Shown: positions 13,349 through 21,534 of the stretch, piece after piece
How the letters are laid out: every line of letters begins with the position of its first letter
Numbering within the stretch: position 1 is the first letter of the stretch
Source of the DNA: an uncultured Lachnospiraceae bacterium
GTDB taxonomy: Bacteria; Bacillota; Clostridia; Lachnospirales; Lachnospiraceae
DNA: 26,307 nucleotides
Direction of reading: 5' to 3'
Assembly: GCA_958426095.1 (NCBI GenBank)
Contig: CATZYB010000011.1
Span: 1 to 26,307, forward strand
Program-made: the position numbers and the translations under genes
The notes under the pieces: model-generated
Told to the model about the DNA's origin: nothing
Databases searched by the model: none
What the model saw: only the letters and a program-made list of their open reading frames with translations

Positions 13349-14527
13349 TCAGCGCAAATAATTAACGATACCTGCCGTTTTCCCATTTTTCATATATACC
13401 CTTGGCACCCTCCGGGACACATCACAGACAAATTCATAGTTAAAGGAACCGGCCATTTCAGAAATCTCCTCAACGGAAATCATTTCCCGTCCGTCCTTTC
13501 CGATCAATGTGACCACATCACCATCAGCCGCCTCCGGTATATCTGTCACATCCACCATGAACTGGTCCATACATATTCTTCCGATGATCGGCGCCCGTTG
13601 ACCACGGATCAGCACCGACGCCCGATTGGAAAGGGATCTTGGATATCCATCCGCATAACCCACCGGAATGGTAGCGATCCGTGTCGGTCCCTTAGTCACA
13701 TAGGTCGCTCCATAACCAACCGTGACGCCCGCCGGTACTTCCTTGACATGAACCACATGGCTGTGTAACGACATGACCGGTCTCAAAGGCAGCCGCTCTT
13801 CTTCCATTTCATGCGACGGATATAACCCATAAAGGATAATCCCTGCCCGAACCATGTTCATATGCTCCGACTGTAATTCCATGATCGACGCACTGTTGGA
13901 GCAGTGAAAAATCTCCACCTCAATCCCCCGCCTTTTAACACCGTCGATCATCTCACGAAATTTAGCGATCTGGCCGTCCACATGGGTCTTATCACGCATA
14001 TCCGCACAGGCAAAATGTGTAAACATCCCCTGAATCCGGATATTCTCCAAACGACTGATCTTCTCAATTTCGTCCAGACTTTCTTTTCCCGGCAAAAATC
14101 CGATACGGCTCATTCCCGTATCGATTTTTATATGTATGTCAGCAATTTTCCCGGCAATTCCTGCCGCCGCATCAAATGCTTCCGCCATTTCATAACTGTA
14201 AATCGTCGGCGTAATGCCCCACTGTATCATGTCCGGATACTGGGCCTCACAGGTATAGCCAAGTACCAGTATCGGTTCCCTGATACCGTCCCGGCGCAGT
14301 TCGATACCTTCGTCCGCCGTGGCTACGGCAAACCAGTTAAATCCCATTTCATCCAGCTCATGGGCAAAAATCTTTGCTCCATGTCCGTAGGCATCCGCTT
14401 TGATAACTCCCATCAGCAGGGCGCCATCTGCCGTGCACTTTTTAATTCCGTCTACGTTATATTTTAAAGCATCTAAATCTATCCTGGCATAAATCCGATA
14501 GATACTTCCTGTTTCACTCTTGTTCAA
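13349..14527 (-). CDS. alr: Alanine racemase (392 aa)
   Basis: Alr interconverts L- and D-alanine for peptidoglycan synthesis, using pyridoxal phosphate. The cofactor Lys is K43 in VIKADAYGHG (41-50). The second catalytic residue, a Tyr, lies in VGYGATYV near residue 270, and GRICMDQFMVDVTD follows near residue 315. The start is uncertain: the only in-frame candidate upstream of the barrel is a TTG at 14527, with GAGG about 11 bases before it, 21 bases after the nnr stop. The N-terminus (SIYRIYARIDLDALKYNV) fits the family at this position. The gene sits between nnr and mazF, an arrangement related to Bacillus (acpS-alr-ndoA). Confidence 0.93.
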   Translation of the reverse strand: MNKSETGSIYRIYARIDLDALKYNVDGIKKCTADGALLMGVIKADAYGHGAKIFAHELDEMGFNWFAVATADEGIELRRDGIREPILVLGYTCEAQYPDMIQWGITPTIYSYEMAEAFDAAAGIAGKIADIHIKIDTGMSRIGFLPGKESLDEIEKISRLENIRIQGMFTHFACADMRDKTHVDGQIAKFREMIDGVKRRGIEVEIFHCSNSASIMELQSEHMNMVRAGIILYGLYPSHEMEEERLPLRPVMSLHSHVVHVKEVPAGVTVGYGATYVTKGPTRIATIPVGYADGYPRSLSNRASVLIRGQRAPIIGRICMDQFMVDVTDIPEAADGDVVTLIGKDGREMISVEEISEMAGSFNYEFVCDVSRRVPRVYMKNGKTAGIVNYLR

Positions 14528-14548
14528 TTCAATCTCAACCTCGGTTTC

Positions 14549-16048
14549 TCAATTCAGTCTTGCAAACACTTCCAAAAGACCTTCTATAATCTCCACACTG
14601 GTCATACCTCTGGCGCTGAAACGCTCCGCCGCCGTATCTCCGGCACACCCGTGAAGATAAACGCCCATATAGGCGGCTTTAAATAACTCCATACGGGCGC
14701 CGATAAGCGCTCCGATCATTCCTGCAAGCACATCGCCGGAACCTCCGGTGGCCATCCCGTGATTACCGCTGCAGTTAAAATACATCTGTTCACCGTCAGA
14801 CACTACCGTCGAACTGTCTTTTAAAACACAGATGAGTTTCCGGCTTTGAGCAAATTCCCCGGCCGCCTTCGCCCTGTCAGCTTTCAAATCTCCGATGGAC
14901 CGGCCTGTCAGCCGGGCCATTTCACCCATATGGGGAGTGACGATCGCATGTCCCTCGATCATTGAATACCAGGATTCATGCTCCGCCAGAAGATTCAAAC
15001 CGTCTGCATCCAAAACAATCGGACGATCAGCCATTTGAAGAACTTTTTCGATGTTTTCTGCCATCTCGCAGGCCGTACCGATCCCCGGGCCAATAACCAG
15101 TGCGTCCGCCCAATCCAGTATTTCCTTCAATGCGTTGTCATCCACTTCCTCCCAGACCGAGATCATGGCCTGAGGAAGCTGACTTTGAAGAATGATACGA
15201 TTTGCTTCCGGTGTCAGGATACGGACAAGCCCGGCTCCGGAAGCATAAGCAGCCCGTCCGGAAAAATAAGCGGCGCCGCTCATATTTTTACTGCCTGCAA
15301 TGATTAATATTTTACCATAACTTCCCTTATTGGAATCATTTTTTCGCTCCGGCAGTTGTTCAAAATCCTGTACATCACAGGAAAAACCCGCCGCAGGATT
15401 CATTTCCAGAGACTTTTTCGGAAAACCGATATCCTCTGCAAAGCAGACACCTGCAATGTCCCGCCCCGGATAGAGGATCATTCCCCGTTTCATATAACCA
15501 AAGGTCACCGTCACATCTGCTTTCACCGCGCAGCCAAGAACCTGCCCCGTGTCCGAAGAGAGGCCGGATGGCACGTCCACAGCCCATACTTTCCGACGTT
15601 CACTGCCCTCCCGCCACATATTTATTCTTTCGATCATTGTATGATAAGGTTCTCTGACATTCTTTGACAGCCCGATACCGAAAAGCCCGTCCACGACCAC
15701 CCGGACATGGGTAAGGTCTAATTCATTATATTCAGGTACACCCACATTTCTTGCTATCTGAATCTGTTTTTTTGTTTCTTCCGTCCATTTTTCCGGTTTT
15801 CCTGCCATATAAAGAGCCGCAGCATAACCCTGTCCAAAGAGAATACGGGCCACAGCGACAGCATCGCCGCCGTTATTTCCTGCACCGCAGACACAAAGGA
15901 TACGATCTGTCTTTGTAATCTGTTCCTTCATACGGCGGACCATAGAAAGGGCCGCCCGCTCCATGAGCACCAATGAAGGAATACCCAGAGTCTGTATCGT
16001 ATACGTATCAATTGCTTTCATTTCACCGCCTGTTACCACCGTTTTCAT
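14549..16048 (-). CDS. nnr: Bifunctional NAD(P)H-hydrate repair enzyme (epimerase plus ADP-dependent dehydratase, 499 aa)
   Basis: This enzyme repairs damaged NADHX and NADPHX. The N-terminal YjeF_N domain (about residues 1-220) is the epimerase, with GAGNNGGDAVAVAR (55-68), VDGLFGIGL (119-127) and AVDVPSGLSSDTG (156-168). The C-terminal ribokinase-like domain (about 235-499) is the dehydratase, with KGSYGKILIIAGS (241-253), TPHMGEMARL (371-380) and GGSGDVLAG (435-443), whose D439 is the expected catalytic residue. The ATG at 16048 overlaps the acpS stop as ATGA, so translation is probably coupled. GGAG lies inside the end of acpS. Confidence 0.95.
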   Translation of the reverse strand: MKTVVTGGEMKAIDTYTIQTLGIPSLVLMERAALSMVRRMKEQITKTDRILCVCGAGNNGGDAVAVARILFGQGYAAALYMAGKPEKWTEETKKQIQIARNVGVPEYNELDLTHVRVVVDGLFGIGLSKNVREPYHTMIERINMWREGSERRKVWAVDVPSGLSSDTGQVLGCAVKADVTVTFGYMKRGMILYPGRDIAGVCFAEDIGFPKKSLEMNPAAGFSCDVQDFEQLPERKNDSNKGSYGKILIIAGSKNMSGAAYFSGRAAYASGAGLVRILTPEANRIILQSQLPQAMISVWEEVDDNALKEILDWADALVIGPGIGTACEMAENIEKVLQMADRPIVLDADGLNLLAEHESWYSMIEGHAIVTPHMGEMARLTGRSIGDLKADRAKAAGEFAQSRKLICVLKDSSTVVSDGEQMYFNCSGNHGMATGGSGDVLAGMIGALIGARMELFKAAYMGVYLHGCAGDTAAERFSARGMTSVEIIEGLLEVFARLN

Positions 16049-16413
16049 TCTACCACTCCTTCACCGATCACATAGGCGGCCGCCAGGGTTTTTGTATTGC
16101 TGATAGACACATGCCACCGGCAGATTCCCATGGCTTCCGCTCTTTTTTCAGCCCGTCCATAAAGATTTATATAAGGTTTTCCAAAGGCATCCCGAAGCAC
16201 TTCAATCTCATTTAAACCGATTCCCCGAAACCCTGTTCCCATGGCTTTTGAAACGGCTTCCTTTACAGCAAAATTTCCCGCAGCCCGTTCCGGACGTCCA
16301 TCAATGCACGCCCGCTCCTCTAACGTAAAAGAACGCAACAAAAAAGCCTCCTTAACGCAGGCTTTTTTGATGCGTTCGATCTCTATTAAATCTGTTCCGA
16401 TTCCTATAATCAT
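16045..16413 (-). CDS. acpS: Holo-[acyl-carrier-protein] synthase (122 aa)
   Basis: AcpS attaches 4'-phosphopantetheine from coenzyme A to acyl carrier protein, making it active for fatty acid synthesis. The magnesium-binding D8 (GIGTDLIEIERI, 4-15) and E52 in NFAVKEAVSKAMG (47-59) are present, as is the C-terminal WHVSISNTKTLAAAYVI. I place the start at the ATG at 16413 because the family begins with M-I-x-G-I-G-T-D. A TTG at 16422 with AGGA six bases upstream is a real alternative that adds three residues. The rex stop is 11 bases upstream and the nnr start overlaps the end. Confidence 0.95.
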   Translation of the reverse strand: MIIGIGTDLIEIERIKKACVKEAFLLRSFTLEERACIDGRPERAAGNFAVKEAVSKAMGTGFRGIGLNEIEVLRDAFGKPYINLYGRAEKRAEAMGICRWHVSISNTKTLAAAYVIGEGVVE

Positions 16414-16424
16414 TTTTATCAACT

Positions 16425-17081
16425 TCAGTCCTGGCTATCCCCTTCATCCTGATTATACATAGCCCTGTACTCGTAGGAAAGCGTCATCAGGCTCTCGTTC
16501 AGATGAACATTCTTAACACAGACATTTTCAGATACATTCAGATCTGTCGGGGCAAAATTCCAGATAGCTTTGATGCCGATCTTCTCCAGATGATGGCCAA
16601 TCTCTACAGCCTGACGTTTCGGCACAGTGAGCGTCACCACATCGACCTGATTGTTCGCAACAAAATCATCCAGCATATCCATCATATAAATCTCGATGCC
16701 TCGAACAGAAACGCCCTTCAAACGCGGATTTGTATCGAAAATTCCAATCAAATGAAATCCCACTTTTTCAAAATTATAGTTTGCCAGAGCCTGTCCCAGA
16801 TTACCAGCGCCAATAATGATCATATTGTGCCGGACATCCAATCCAAGAATCTTTCCGATCTCACTGTGAAGATATTCCACATTATAGCCGTAACCCTGCT
16901 GTCCGAATCCTCCAAAATTATTCAGATCCTGACGTATCTGAGAAGCCGTCACCCGCATTCGGTTACTCAGCTCTTTGGAGGAGATACGCACGACATCGTT
17001 TTGCAGCAGCTCTCCTAAGTATCGATAATATCGCGGCAGCCGACGAATGACCGCAGCCGAAATTTCCCTTTGTTTCATCAT
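16425..17081 (-). CDS. rex: Redox-sensing transcriptional repressor Rex (218 aa)
   Basis: Rex represses fermentation and respiration genes and leaves DNA when NADH binds. The N-terminal winged helix (residues 1-80) contains AVIRRLPRYYRYL, ISSKELSNRMRVTASQIRQDL and NNFGGFGQQGYGYNV. The Rossmann domain starts with IIIGAGNLGQALANY (GAGNLG at 91-96), and the C-terminal region includes the IKAIWNFAPTDLNV block and a swapped helix. The length is standard (about 210-220). The ATG at 17081 has AGGG upstream. A consensus promoter lies 66 bases upstream with a possible Rex site after it, which suggests autoregulation. It heads the acpS-nnr-alr block. Confidence 0.96.
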   Translation of the reverse strand: MMKQREISAAVIRRLPRYYRYLGELLQNDVVRISSKELSNRMRVTASQIRQDLNNFGGFGQQGYGYNVEYLHSEIGKILGLDVRHNMIIIGAGNLGQALANYNFEKVGFHLIGIFDTNPRLKGVSVRGIEIYMMDMLDDFVANNQVDVVTLTVPKRQAVEIGHHLEKIGIKAIWNFAPTDLNVSENVCVKNVHLNESLMTLSYEYRAMYNQDEGDSQD

Positions 17082-17112
17082 TCAACACCCTATCCCATAT
17101 CTTTATGACCAA

Positions 17113-17130
17113 TTGTTAAATAATAATCAT
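17113..17130. promoter_or_regulatory. Candidate Rex operator upstream of rex
   Basis: The left half reads TTGTTAA (17114-17120), identical to the clostridial Rex half-site, followed by four bases and a right half, TAATCAT, that agrees at only 4 of 7 positions with TTAACAA. It lies just downstream of the predicted rex transcription start, where a bound repressor would block transcription. Confidence 0.4.
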
Positions 17131-17146
17131 AATATACTTTTAATTT

Positions 17147-17175
17147 ATTATAACGAATCGTTTTAAAATTGTCAA
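17147..17175 (-). promoter_or_regulatory. Consensus SigA promoter of rex and the downstream block
   Basis: On the minus strand there is a perfect TTGACA (17175-17170), a 17-base spacer and a perfect TATAAT (17152-17147). The transcript would begin near 17140, leaving a leader of about 60 bases before rex. Confidence 0.87.
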
Positions 17176-17200
17176 ACTTTCTTTCTTCTTTTTTCTTCTG

Positions 17201-17229
17201 TTTACACAATTTTTTTCCTGTGCTAAAAT
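17201..17229 (+). promoter_or_regulatory. SigA-type promoter of the ABC-F gene
   Basis: TTTACA (17201-17206), a 17-base spacer and TAAAAT (17224-17229) match the consensus at 5 of 6 positions each, about 40 bases before the ATG at 17269. The rex promoter diverges from here. Confidence 0.7.
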
Positions 17230-17268
17230 AGATTCCGATACTATACCCGGAAAGGAATGTAAATATAT

Positions 17269-19215
17269 ATGATACTTGCATGTCACCACATTTCCAAAGC
17301 CTTTGGAACTGACGTGATACTGAACGATATATCTTTTCATATTGAAGATCATGAAAAAGCCGCCATTGTCGGCATCAACGGCGCCGGAAAATCCACCCTT
17401 CTGAAAATCATCATGGAGGAACTCTCTCCCGATGAGGGAAACGTCACTCTGGCTAAAGGAAAAACCATCGGCTATCTGGCCCAGCACCACTCCAGAGATT
17501 CCCATCGGACAATCTATGAGGAATTATTGGATGTAAAAAAGGATGTCATTGCTATGGAACAGCGTATGGCCGAAGTCGAACTTTCTATGAAAGATGCTCA
17601 GGGAGAAGCGCTGGACAGCCTTCTTAAAACCTATGCCCGTCTGCGTCAATCCTTTGAGGACCAGAACGGCTATGCCTACCGGAGTGAAGTTGTCGGCGTC
17701 CTGAAAGGACTTGGATTTGAAGAAGAAGAATTTAATAAAGAAGTTCATCTGCTCTCCGGCGGACAAAAGACCCGTGTAGCTCTTGGCCGTCTTCTTCTGT
17801 CCAAACCGGACATTCTCTTGCTGGACGAGCCTACAAACCATCTGGATATGAACTCCACCGCCTGGCTGGAAACTTTTCTTATGAATTATCGAGGTTCGGT
17901 CATTATCGTGGCCCATGACCGTTATTTCCTTGACAAAGTTGTGACGAAAATTATCGAGATCGATCACCACGAGGGCCATGTTTTTAAGGGAAATTACACA
18001 GATTATGCCACAAAAAAGGCCCAGCTCCGCGATATTCAGAGGAAAGCCTGGTTAAACCAGCAGGCTGAGATTGCTCATCAGGAGGCGGTCATCCAAAAGC
18101 TCCGTTCCTTCAATCGTGAAAAATCCATCAAACGGGCCGAAAGCCGTGAAAAAATGCTGGATAAGATGGAGGTCATCAACAAACCTTTTGAAGAAGAAGC
18201 CGGTATGCGGATTTTGCTGAAGCCGGATACAACCAGCGGTAATGATGTTCTATTCATCGAACATTTATCCAAAAGTTTCGACGGCGAATGTCTGTTCCAG
18301 GACATTTCCATGGACATCAAACGGGGAGAACGGGTTGCTCTCATCGGCGACAACGGCGCCGGAAAAACAACCATATTAAAAATCATCAATGGTCTCCTCC
18401 CCGCCGACACTTGTGAGATGCGTCTCGGAGCAAAAGTGCATATCGGTTACTACGATCAGGAACACCAGGTCCTTCACGATGAGAAAACTATTTTCGAAGA
18501 AATTTCGGACGACTATCCGACACTAAATAATACAAGGATCCGTAATGTGCTTGCTGCATTTCTCTTTACCGGAGATGACGTCTTTAAACCAATAAAGACT
18601 CTAAGCGGCGGCGAACGCGGCCGTGTTTCCATGGCAAAGCTCATGCTCTCCCATGCTAATTTTCTTATATTGGACGAGCCTACAAACCACCTGGATATTC
18701 AGTCCCGGGAGATTCTTGAAGAGGCCCTGCAAAACTACGACGGCACAGTCCTTTATGTTTCTCATGACCGTTATTTTATCAATCAGACAGCCACCCGGAT
18801 CCTTGACCTGACCGGCGGCGGACTCAACAGCTATTCAGGTAATTATGACCATTATCTTGAAAAGAAGGAACATCCTTCCATCGATTCTTCCGGTGGTTTT
18901 AAGGCAGTTATAACTCCGGATTCTCTTCCGGATGATATACATACGGACAATATCCCGGCGAAACCCGCCGGAAGGGACGACTATCAGAGGCAAAAGGAAG
19001 AACAGGCCAGGGAACGAAAACGCCAGAATCAGATCAAAAAGATTGAAAATCGTATCGCTGAAATCGAAGAACGCATTCGTGAACTGGATGAACTTCTTAC
19101 ACAGAATGATATTGCTACCGATGTAAAGCGTCTGATGGAAATCAATGAAGAACATGAAACATTGGACGAAGAGCTGCTTGAACGGATGGAAGAATGGGAA
19201 ACGTTAGTTGACTAA
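17269..19215 (+). CDS. ABC-F family ATPase (YdiF/Uup-like, 648 aa)
   Basis: This is a soluble duplicated ATPase with no membrane domain, of the type that acts on ribosomes. The first cassette has GINGAGKST (35-43), LSGGQKTRVALGRLLL and ILLLDEPTNHLD. An interdomain linker rich in Lys, Arg and Glu follows (with RSFNREKSIKRAESREK), the region that reaches the P-site tRNA in ABC-F proteins. The second cassette has GDNGAGKTTILK, LSGGERGRVSMAKLM and FLILDEPTNHLD. A C-terminal coiled coil (about residues 575-648) follows, as in Uup and YdiF. Whether it is a housekeeping translation factor or gives antibiotic tolerance cannot be told. It sits next to rex as ydiF does in Bacillus subtilis, which suggests housekeeping. 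AAAGGAA precedes the ATG. Confidence 0.93.
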   Translation: MILACHHISKAFGTDVILNDISFHIEDHEKAAIVGINGAGKSTLLKIIMEELSPDEGNVTLAKGKTIGYLAQHHSRDSHRTIYEELLDVKKDVIAMEQRMAEVELSMKDAQGEALDSLLKTYARLRQSFEDQNGYAYRSEVVGVLKGLGFEEEEFNKEVHLLSGGQKTRVALGRLLLSKPDILLLDEPTNHLDMNSTAWLETFLMNYRGSVIIVAHDRYFLDKVVTKIIEIDHHEGHVFKGNYTDYATKKAQLRDIQRKAWLNQQAEIAHQEAVIQKLRSFNREKSIKRAESREKMLDKMEVINKPFEEEAGMRILLKPDTTSGNDVLFIEHLSKSFDGECLFQDISMDIKRGERVALIGDNGAGKTTILKIINGLLPADTCEMRLGAKVHIGYYDQEHQVLHDEKTIFEEISDDYPTLNNTRIRNVLAAFLFTGDDVFKPIKTLSGGERGRVSMAKLMLSHANFLILDEPTNHLDIQSREILEEALQNYDGTVLYVSHDRYFINQTATRILDLTGGGLNSYSGNYDHYLEKKEHPSIDSSGGFKAVITPDSLPDDIHTDNIPAKPAGRDDYQRQKEEQARERKRQNQIKKIENRIAEIEERIRELDELLTQNDIATDVKRLMEINEEHETLDEELLERMEEWETLVD

Positions 19216-19224
19216 AAATATCAA

Positions 19225-19260
19225 AAGGCTGGAACCTTCAACGGGCTCCAGCCTTCTTTG
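19225..19260. terminator. Terminator between the ABC-F gene and the convergent gntR gene
   Basis: AAGGCTGGA (19225-19233) pairs with TCCAGCCTT (19247-19255), followed by a short CTTTG. On the minus strand it is followed by TTTTGATA. The T-tracts are short on both sides, but the 9-bp GC-rich stem is convincing. Confidence 0.75.
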
Positions 19261-19288
19261 CTCTGTATATGAACAGGATTTTTATCTT

Positions 19289-19948
19289 TTATTCCACTGC
19301 ATGGATCGCATCGTTGGATTTCCAGCTCTCCACAGCATTTTCAATATGTTGTTTGGCCAGATCGGCCGCTTCATCGGCCTGCCTTTTTTTTATAGCCTCC
19401 AGTATGGCCTCATGCTCTTCAAAAGAACTCTTGGCCCGCTTTTCATTCTGAAGGGCGGATTTGCGTACCTGCTGAACATATTCATGGAAAGTTCTAAGCA
19501 TATGTTCCAGGATGTGACTTCCCGAAGCGGCATACATCAGATCATGAAACTTATTGTCACAGACATAGACCTGTTCCCACAGTTCTTTTTTTCGATAGTA
19601 TTCGGACATATAAAGGACTTCTTCCATAGCTTCGATCTGCTCATCCGTAATATTCTCCACGGCCCACCGAGCCGCCAGTCCTTCCAGCAGAGAACGTATG
19701 GCATAGACATCTTTCACATCTTTTCCATGGATATTATGCACATAGGCTCCGCGATTCGGTATGGTATCCACAAGTCCTTCCAACGCCAACTGGCGGATAG
19801 CTTCACGTACCGGCGTCCGACTGACGCCATAAGTCTTCGCCAACGCAGTCTCCCGCAGTTCTTCCTGGTCTCGGAATGTTCCGGAAAGAATATCCGAGCG
19901 AAGATTCTGATAAACCTTTTCTGTCAGCGAATATTCATTTTTTAACAT
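19289..19948 (-). CDS. GntR-family regulator, FadR/FCD subfamily (219 aa)
   Basis: The N-terminal winged helix (residues about 5-72) carries the GntR signature LRETALAKTYGVSRTPVREAIRQLALEGLV. The C-terminal FCD domain (about 80-205) has the residues expected to bind a metal, in CDNKFHDLMY, FEEHEAILEAI and AKQHIENA. FCD regulators usually bind organic acids. The gene starts 12 bases after the citrate synthase stop, with GGAGG just before the ATG at 19948, so both are one operon. The palindrome in that operon's promoter is the obvious target, giving negative autoregulation in response to an organic acid such as citrate or 2-oxoglutarate. The ligand is inference. Confidence 0.9.
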   Translation of the reverse strand: MLKNEYSLTEKVYQNLRSDILSGTFRDQEELRETALAKTYGVSRTPVREAIRQLALEGLVDTIPNRGAYVHNIHGKDVKDVYAIRSLLEGLAARWAVENITDEQIEAMEEVLYMSEYYRKKELWEQVYVCDNKFHDLMYAASGSHILEHMLRTFHEYVQQVRKSALQNEKRAKSSFEEHEAILEAIKKRQADEAADLAKQHIENAVESWKSNDAIHAVE

Positions 19949-19959
19949 AATGCGGCCTC

Positions 19960-21354
19960 CTAAGCCCCAATGGTATAATTACAGGCTTTGCATCCTTCAT
20001 CGATCACTTTTAAAAGTTCTTCATCTGTCAGCGATGTCACACGTCCGCCTTCATATTCCTTATCCACCCATTCTTTTACATATCTGATGAGCGGATCCGA
20101 CTTTGTCACACATTTTTCCCCTTTCAGGCGGAAATATGTATTGATCCAATGGGCAATGCCCGCCAGCCCCGAGGTATTGGAAACGGCTACCATAACCGGA
20201 CGGTTCAGGAATTTTTCCGTATCAAAAATATTATAAATCTCTTCGTTTTTAAGCAGACCGTCCGCATGAATGCCGGCACGGGTCACATTGAAATTCTTCC
20301 CGACAAACGGTGTTCTGGAAGGCAGCTTATATCCGATTTCTTTTTCATAGTACTCGGCCATCTCTGTGATCACCGTTGTATCCATACCATCCAATGTTCC
20401 ACGAAGCTGGGCATATTCAAAAACCATAGCCTCCAGCGGTGTGTTTCCGGTACGTTCTCCGATACCGAAGAGGGAACAGTTGACCGCACTGGCGCCGTAC
20501 AACCAGGCTGTTGAAGAATTGACAACTGCCTTATAAAAATCGTTGTGCCCATGCCATTCGATCATATTGGACGGCACTCCGGCATGAACATTCAAGCCGT
20601 AAATGATTCCCGGAACCGACCGCGGAATGGCCGCGCCGGTAAAGTTTACGCCATAGCCCATCGTATCGCAGGCACGAATCTTGATCGGAATACCATAACT
20701 TTCACCCAGTCTCTGAAGTTCCAGACAGAATGGAATAACAAAGCCATAAATATCAGAACGGGTAATATCTTCCAGATGGCATCTCGGCCGCACACCGGTT
20801 TCCAGACACTCCCGGACAACACTTAAATAATGTTCCATCGCCTGTTTACGGGTCATCTTCATTTTATAGAAAATATGATAATCAGAACAGCTGACCAGGA
20901 TGCCGGTTTCCTTAATCCCCATTTCACGGACAAGCTCAAAATCTTTCTTGTTCGCCCGGATCCAGGACGTTATTTCAGGAAACTCATATCCCCGTTCCAT
21001 ACATTTATATACCGCATTTCGGTCTTTTTCACTGTAAAGAAAAAATTCACTCTGACGGATAATTCCCTTCGGACCGCTCAATCGATGCATATAGTCAAAT
21101 AATGTCACGATCTGCTCTGTAGAATACGGCGCCCGGGACTGCTGTCCGTCACGGAAAGTCGTATCTGTGATCCAGATCTCCTCCGGCATGTTCGGCGGCA
21201 CAACTCTATGATTAAATACTATCTTTGGTACTTCTTCATATGGAAAAAGATTCCGGAAAACATTCGGTTCTTTAACATCCTGAAGCGCATAAAAATGCTC
21301 TTCCAGGGTCAGCAAATTGTCATGCGGATTCATGACTACATTACGATTATCCAT
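19960..21354 (-). CDS. Citrate synthase, Re-type (isopropylmalate/homocitrate synthase family, 464 aa)
   Basis: The protein is a DRE-TIM metallolyase: ITDTTFRDGQQ (62-72) holds the metal ligand D64 and catalytic R68, HGHND (268-272) gives two more ligands, and GIGERTGNTPLEAM (about 297-310) follows. The unusual SRAPYS after GQQ and the closing communication domain (RAGIHADGLLKNEEIYNIFD) match the Clostridium kluyveri Re-citrate synthase, which condenses oxaloacetate and acetyl-CoA with the opposite stereochemistry to ordinary citrate synthase and is oxygen-sensitive. Isopropylmalate or homocitrate synthase are the main alternatives, but no leucine or lysine genes are near, whereas isocitrate dehydrogenase is next door. 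The ATG at 21354 has AGGAG upstream. Confidence 0.83.
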   Translation of the reverse strand: MDNRNVVMNPHDNLLTLEEHFYALQDVKEPNVFRNLFPYEEVPKIVFNHRVVPPNMPEEIWITDTTFRDGQQSRAPYSTEQIVTLFDYMHRLSGPKGIIRQSEFFLYSEKDRNAVYKCMERGYEFPEITSWIRANKKDFELVREMGIKETGILVSCSDYHIFYKMKMTRKQAMEHYLSVVRECLETGVRPRCHLEDITRSDIYGFVIPFCLELQRLGESYGIPIKIRACDTMGYGVNFTGAAIPRSVPGIIYGLNVHAGVPSNMIEWHGHNDFYKAVVNSSTAWLYGASAVNCSLFGIGERTGNTPLEAMVFEYAQLRGTLDGMDTTVITEMAEYYEKEIGYKLPSRTPFVGKNFNVTRAGIHADGLLKNEEIYNIFDTEKFLNRPVMVAVSNTSGLAGIAHWINTYFRLKGEKCVTKSDPLIRYVKEWVDKEYEGGRVTSLTDEELLKVIDEGCKACNYTIGA

Positions 21355-21415
21355 AATTCACACTCCTGTTCCTGTCTCACTTAATCGCTTTAATTAACTA
21401 ATTTGTGAACGTTTA

Positions 21416-21439
21416 TGTATAATTGTATACAATTATACA
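21416..21439. promoter_or_regulatory. Perfect 24-bp palindrome, likely operator of the citrate synthase-gntR operon
   Basis: The stretch is identical to its own reverse complement for 24 bases, with core ATTGTATACAAT. It covers the -10 hexamer and most of the promoter spacer, so a bound protein would exclude RNA polymerase. The core resembles operators of FCD-type GntR regulators. The gntR gene is the second gene of this operon. Confidence 0.75.
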
Positions 21440-21450
21440 CTTTATGTCAA
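21422..21450 (-). promoter_or_regulatory. SigA promoter of the citrate synthase-gntR operon
   Basis: On the minus strand, a perfect TTGACA (21450-21445), a 17-base spacer and TACAAT (21427-21422) lie about 70 bases before the ATG. The palindrome 21416-21439 overlaps it. Confidence 0.8.
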
Positions 21451-21461
21451 TACATTAACGC

Positions 21462-21508
21462 AAAAATCCCCCTCTGTCAATATCTCCATCGATATCAGCA
21501 AAGGGGGA
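21462..21508 (-). terminator. Terminator of the isocitrate dehydrogenase gene
   Basis: TCCCCCT (21467-21473) pairs with AGGGGGA (21502-21508), and an inner GATAT stem extends it. AAAAA at 21462-21466 gives the T-tract on the minus strand. It isolates icd from the citrate synthase operon. Confidence 0.8.
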
Positions 21509-21534
21509 CTTTATATCTCAAAGTATTTATTTTT

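Noticed and set aside
19208..19945. A 245-codon open frame on the plus strand opposite gntR
   Set aside because: It is antisense to a clear GntR gene, overlaps the end of the ABC-F gene and its terminator, and has no family resemblance.
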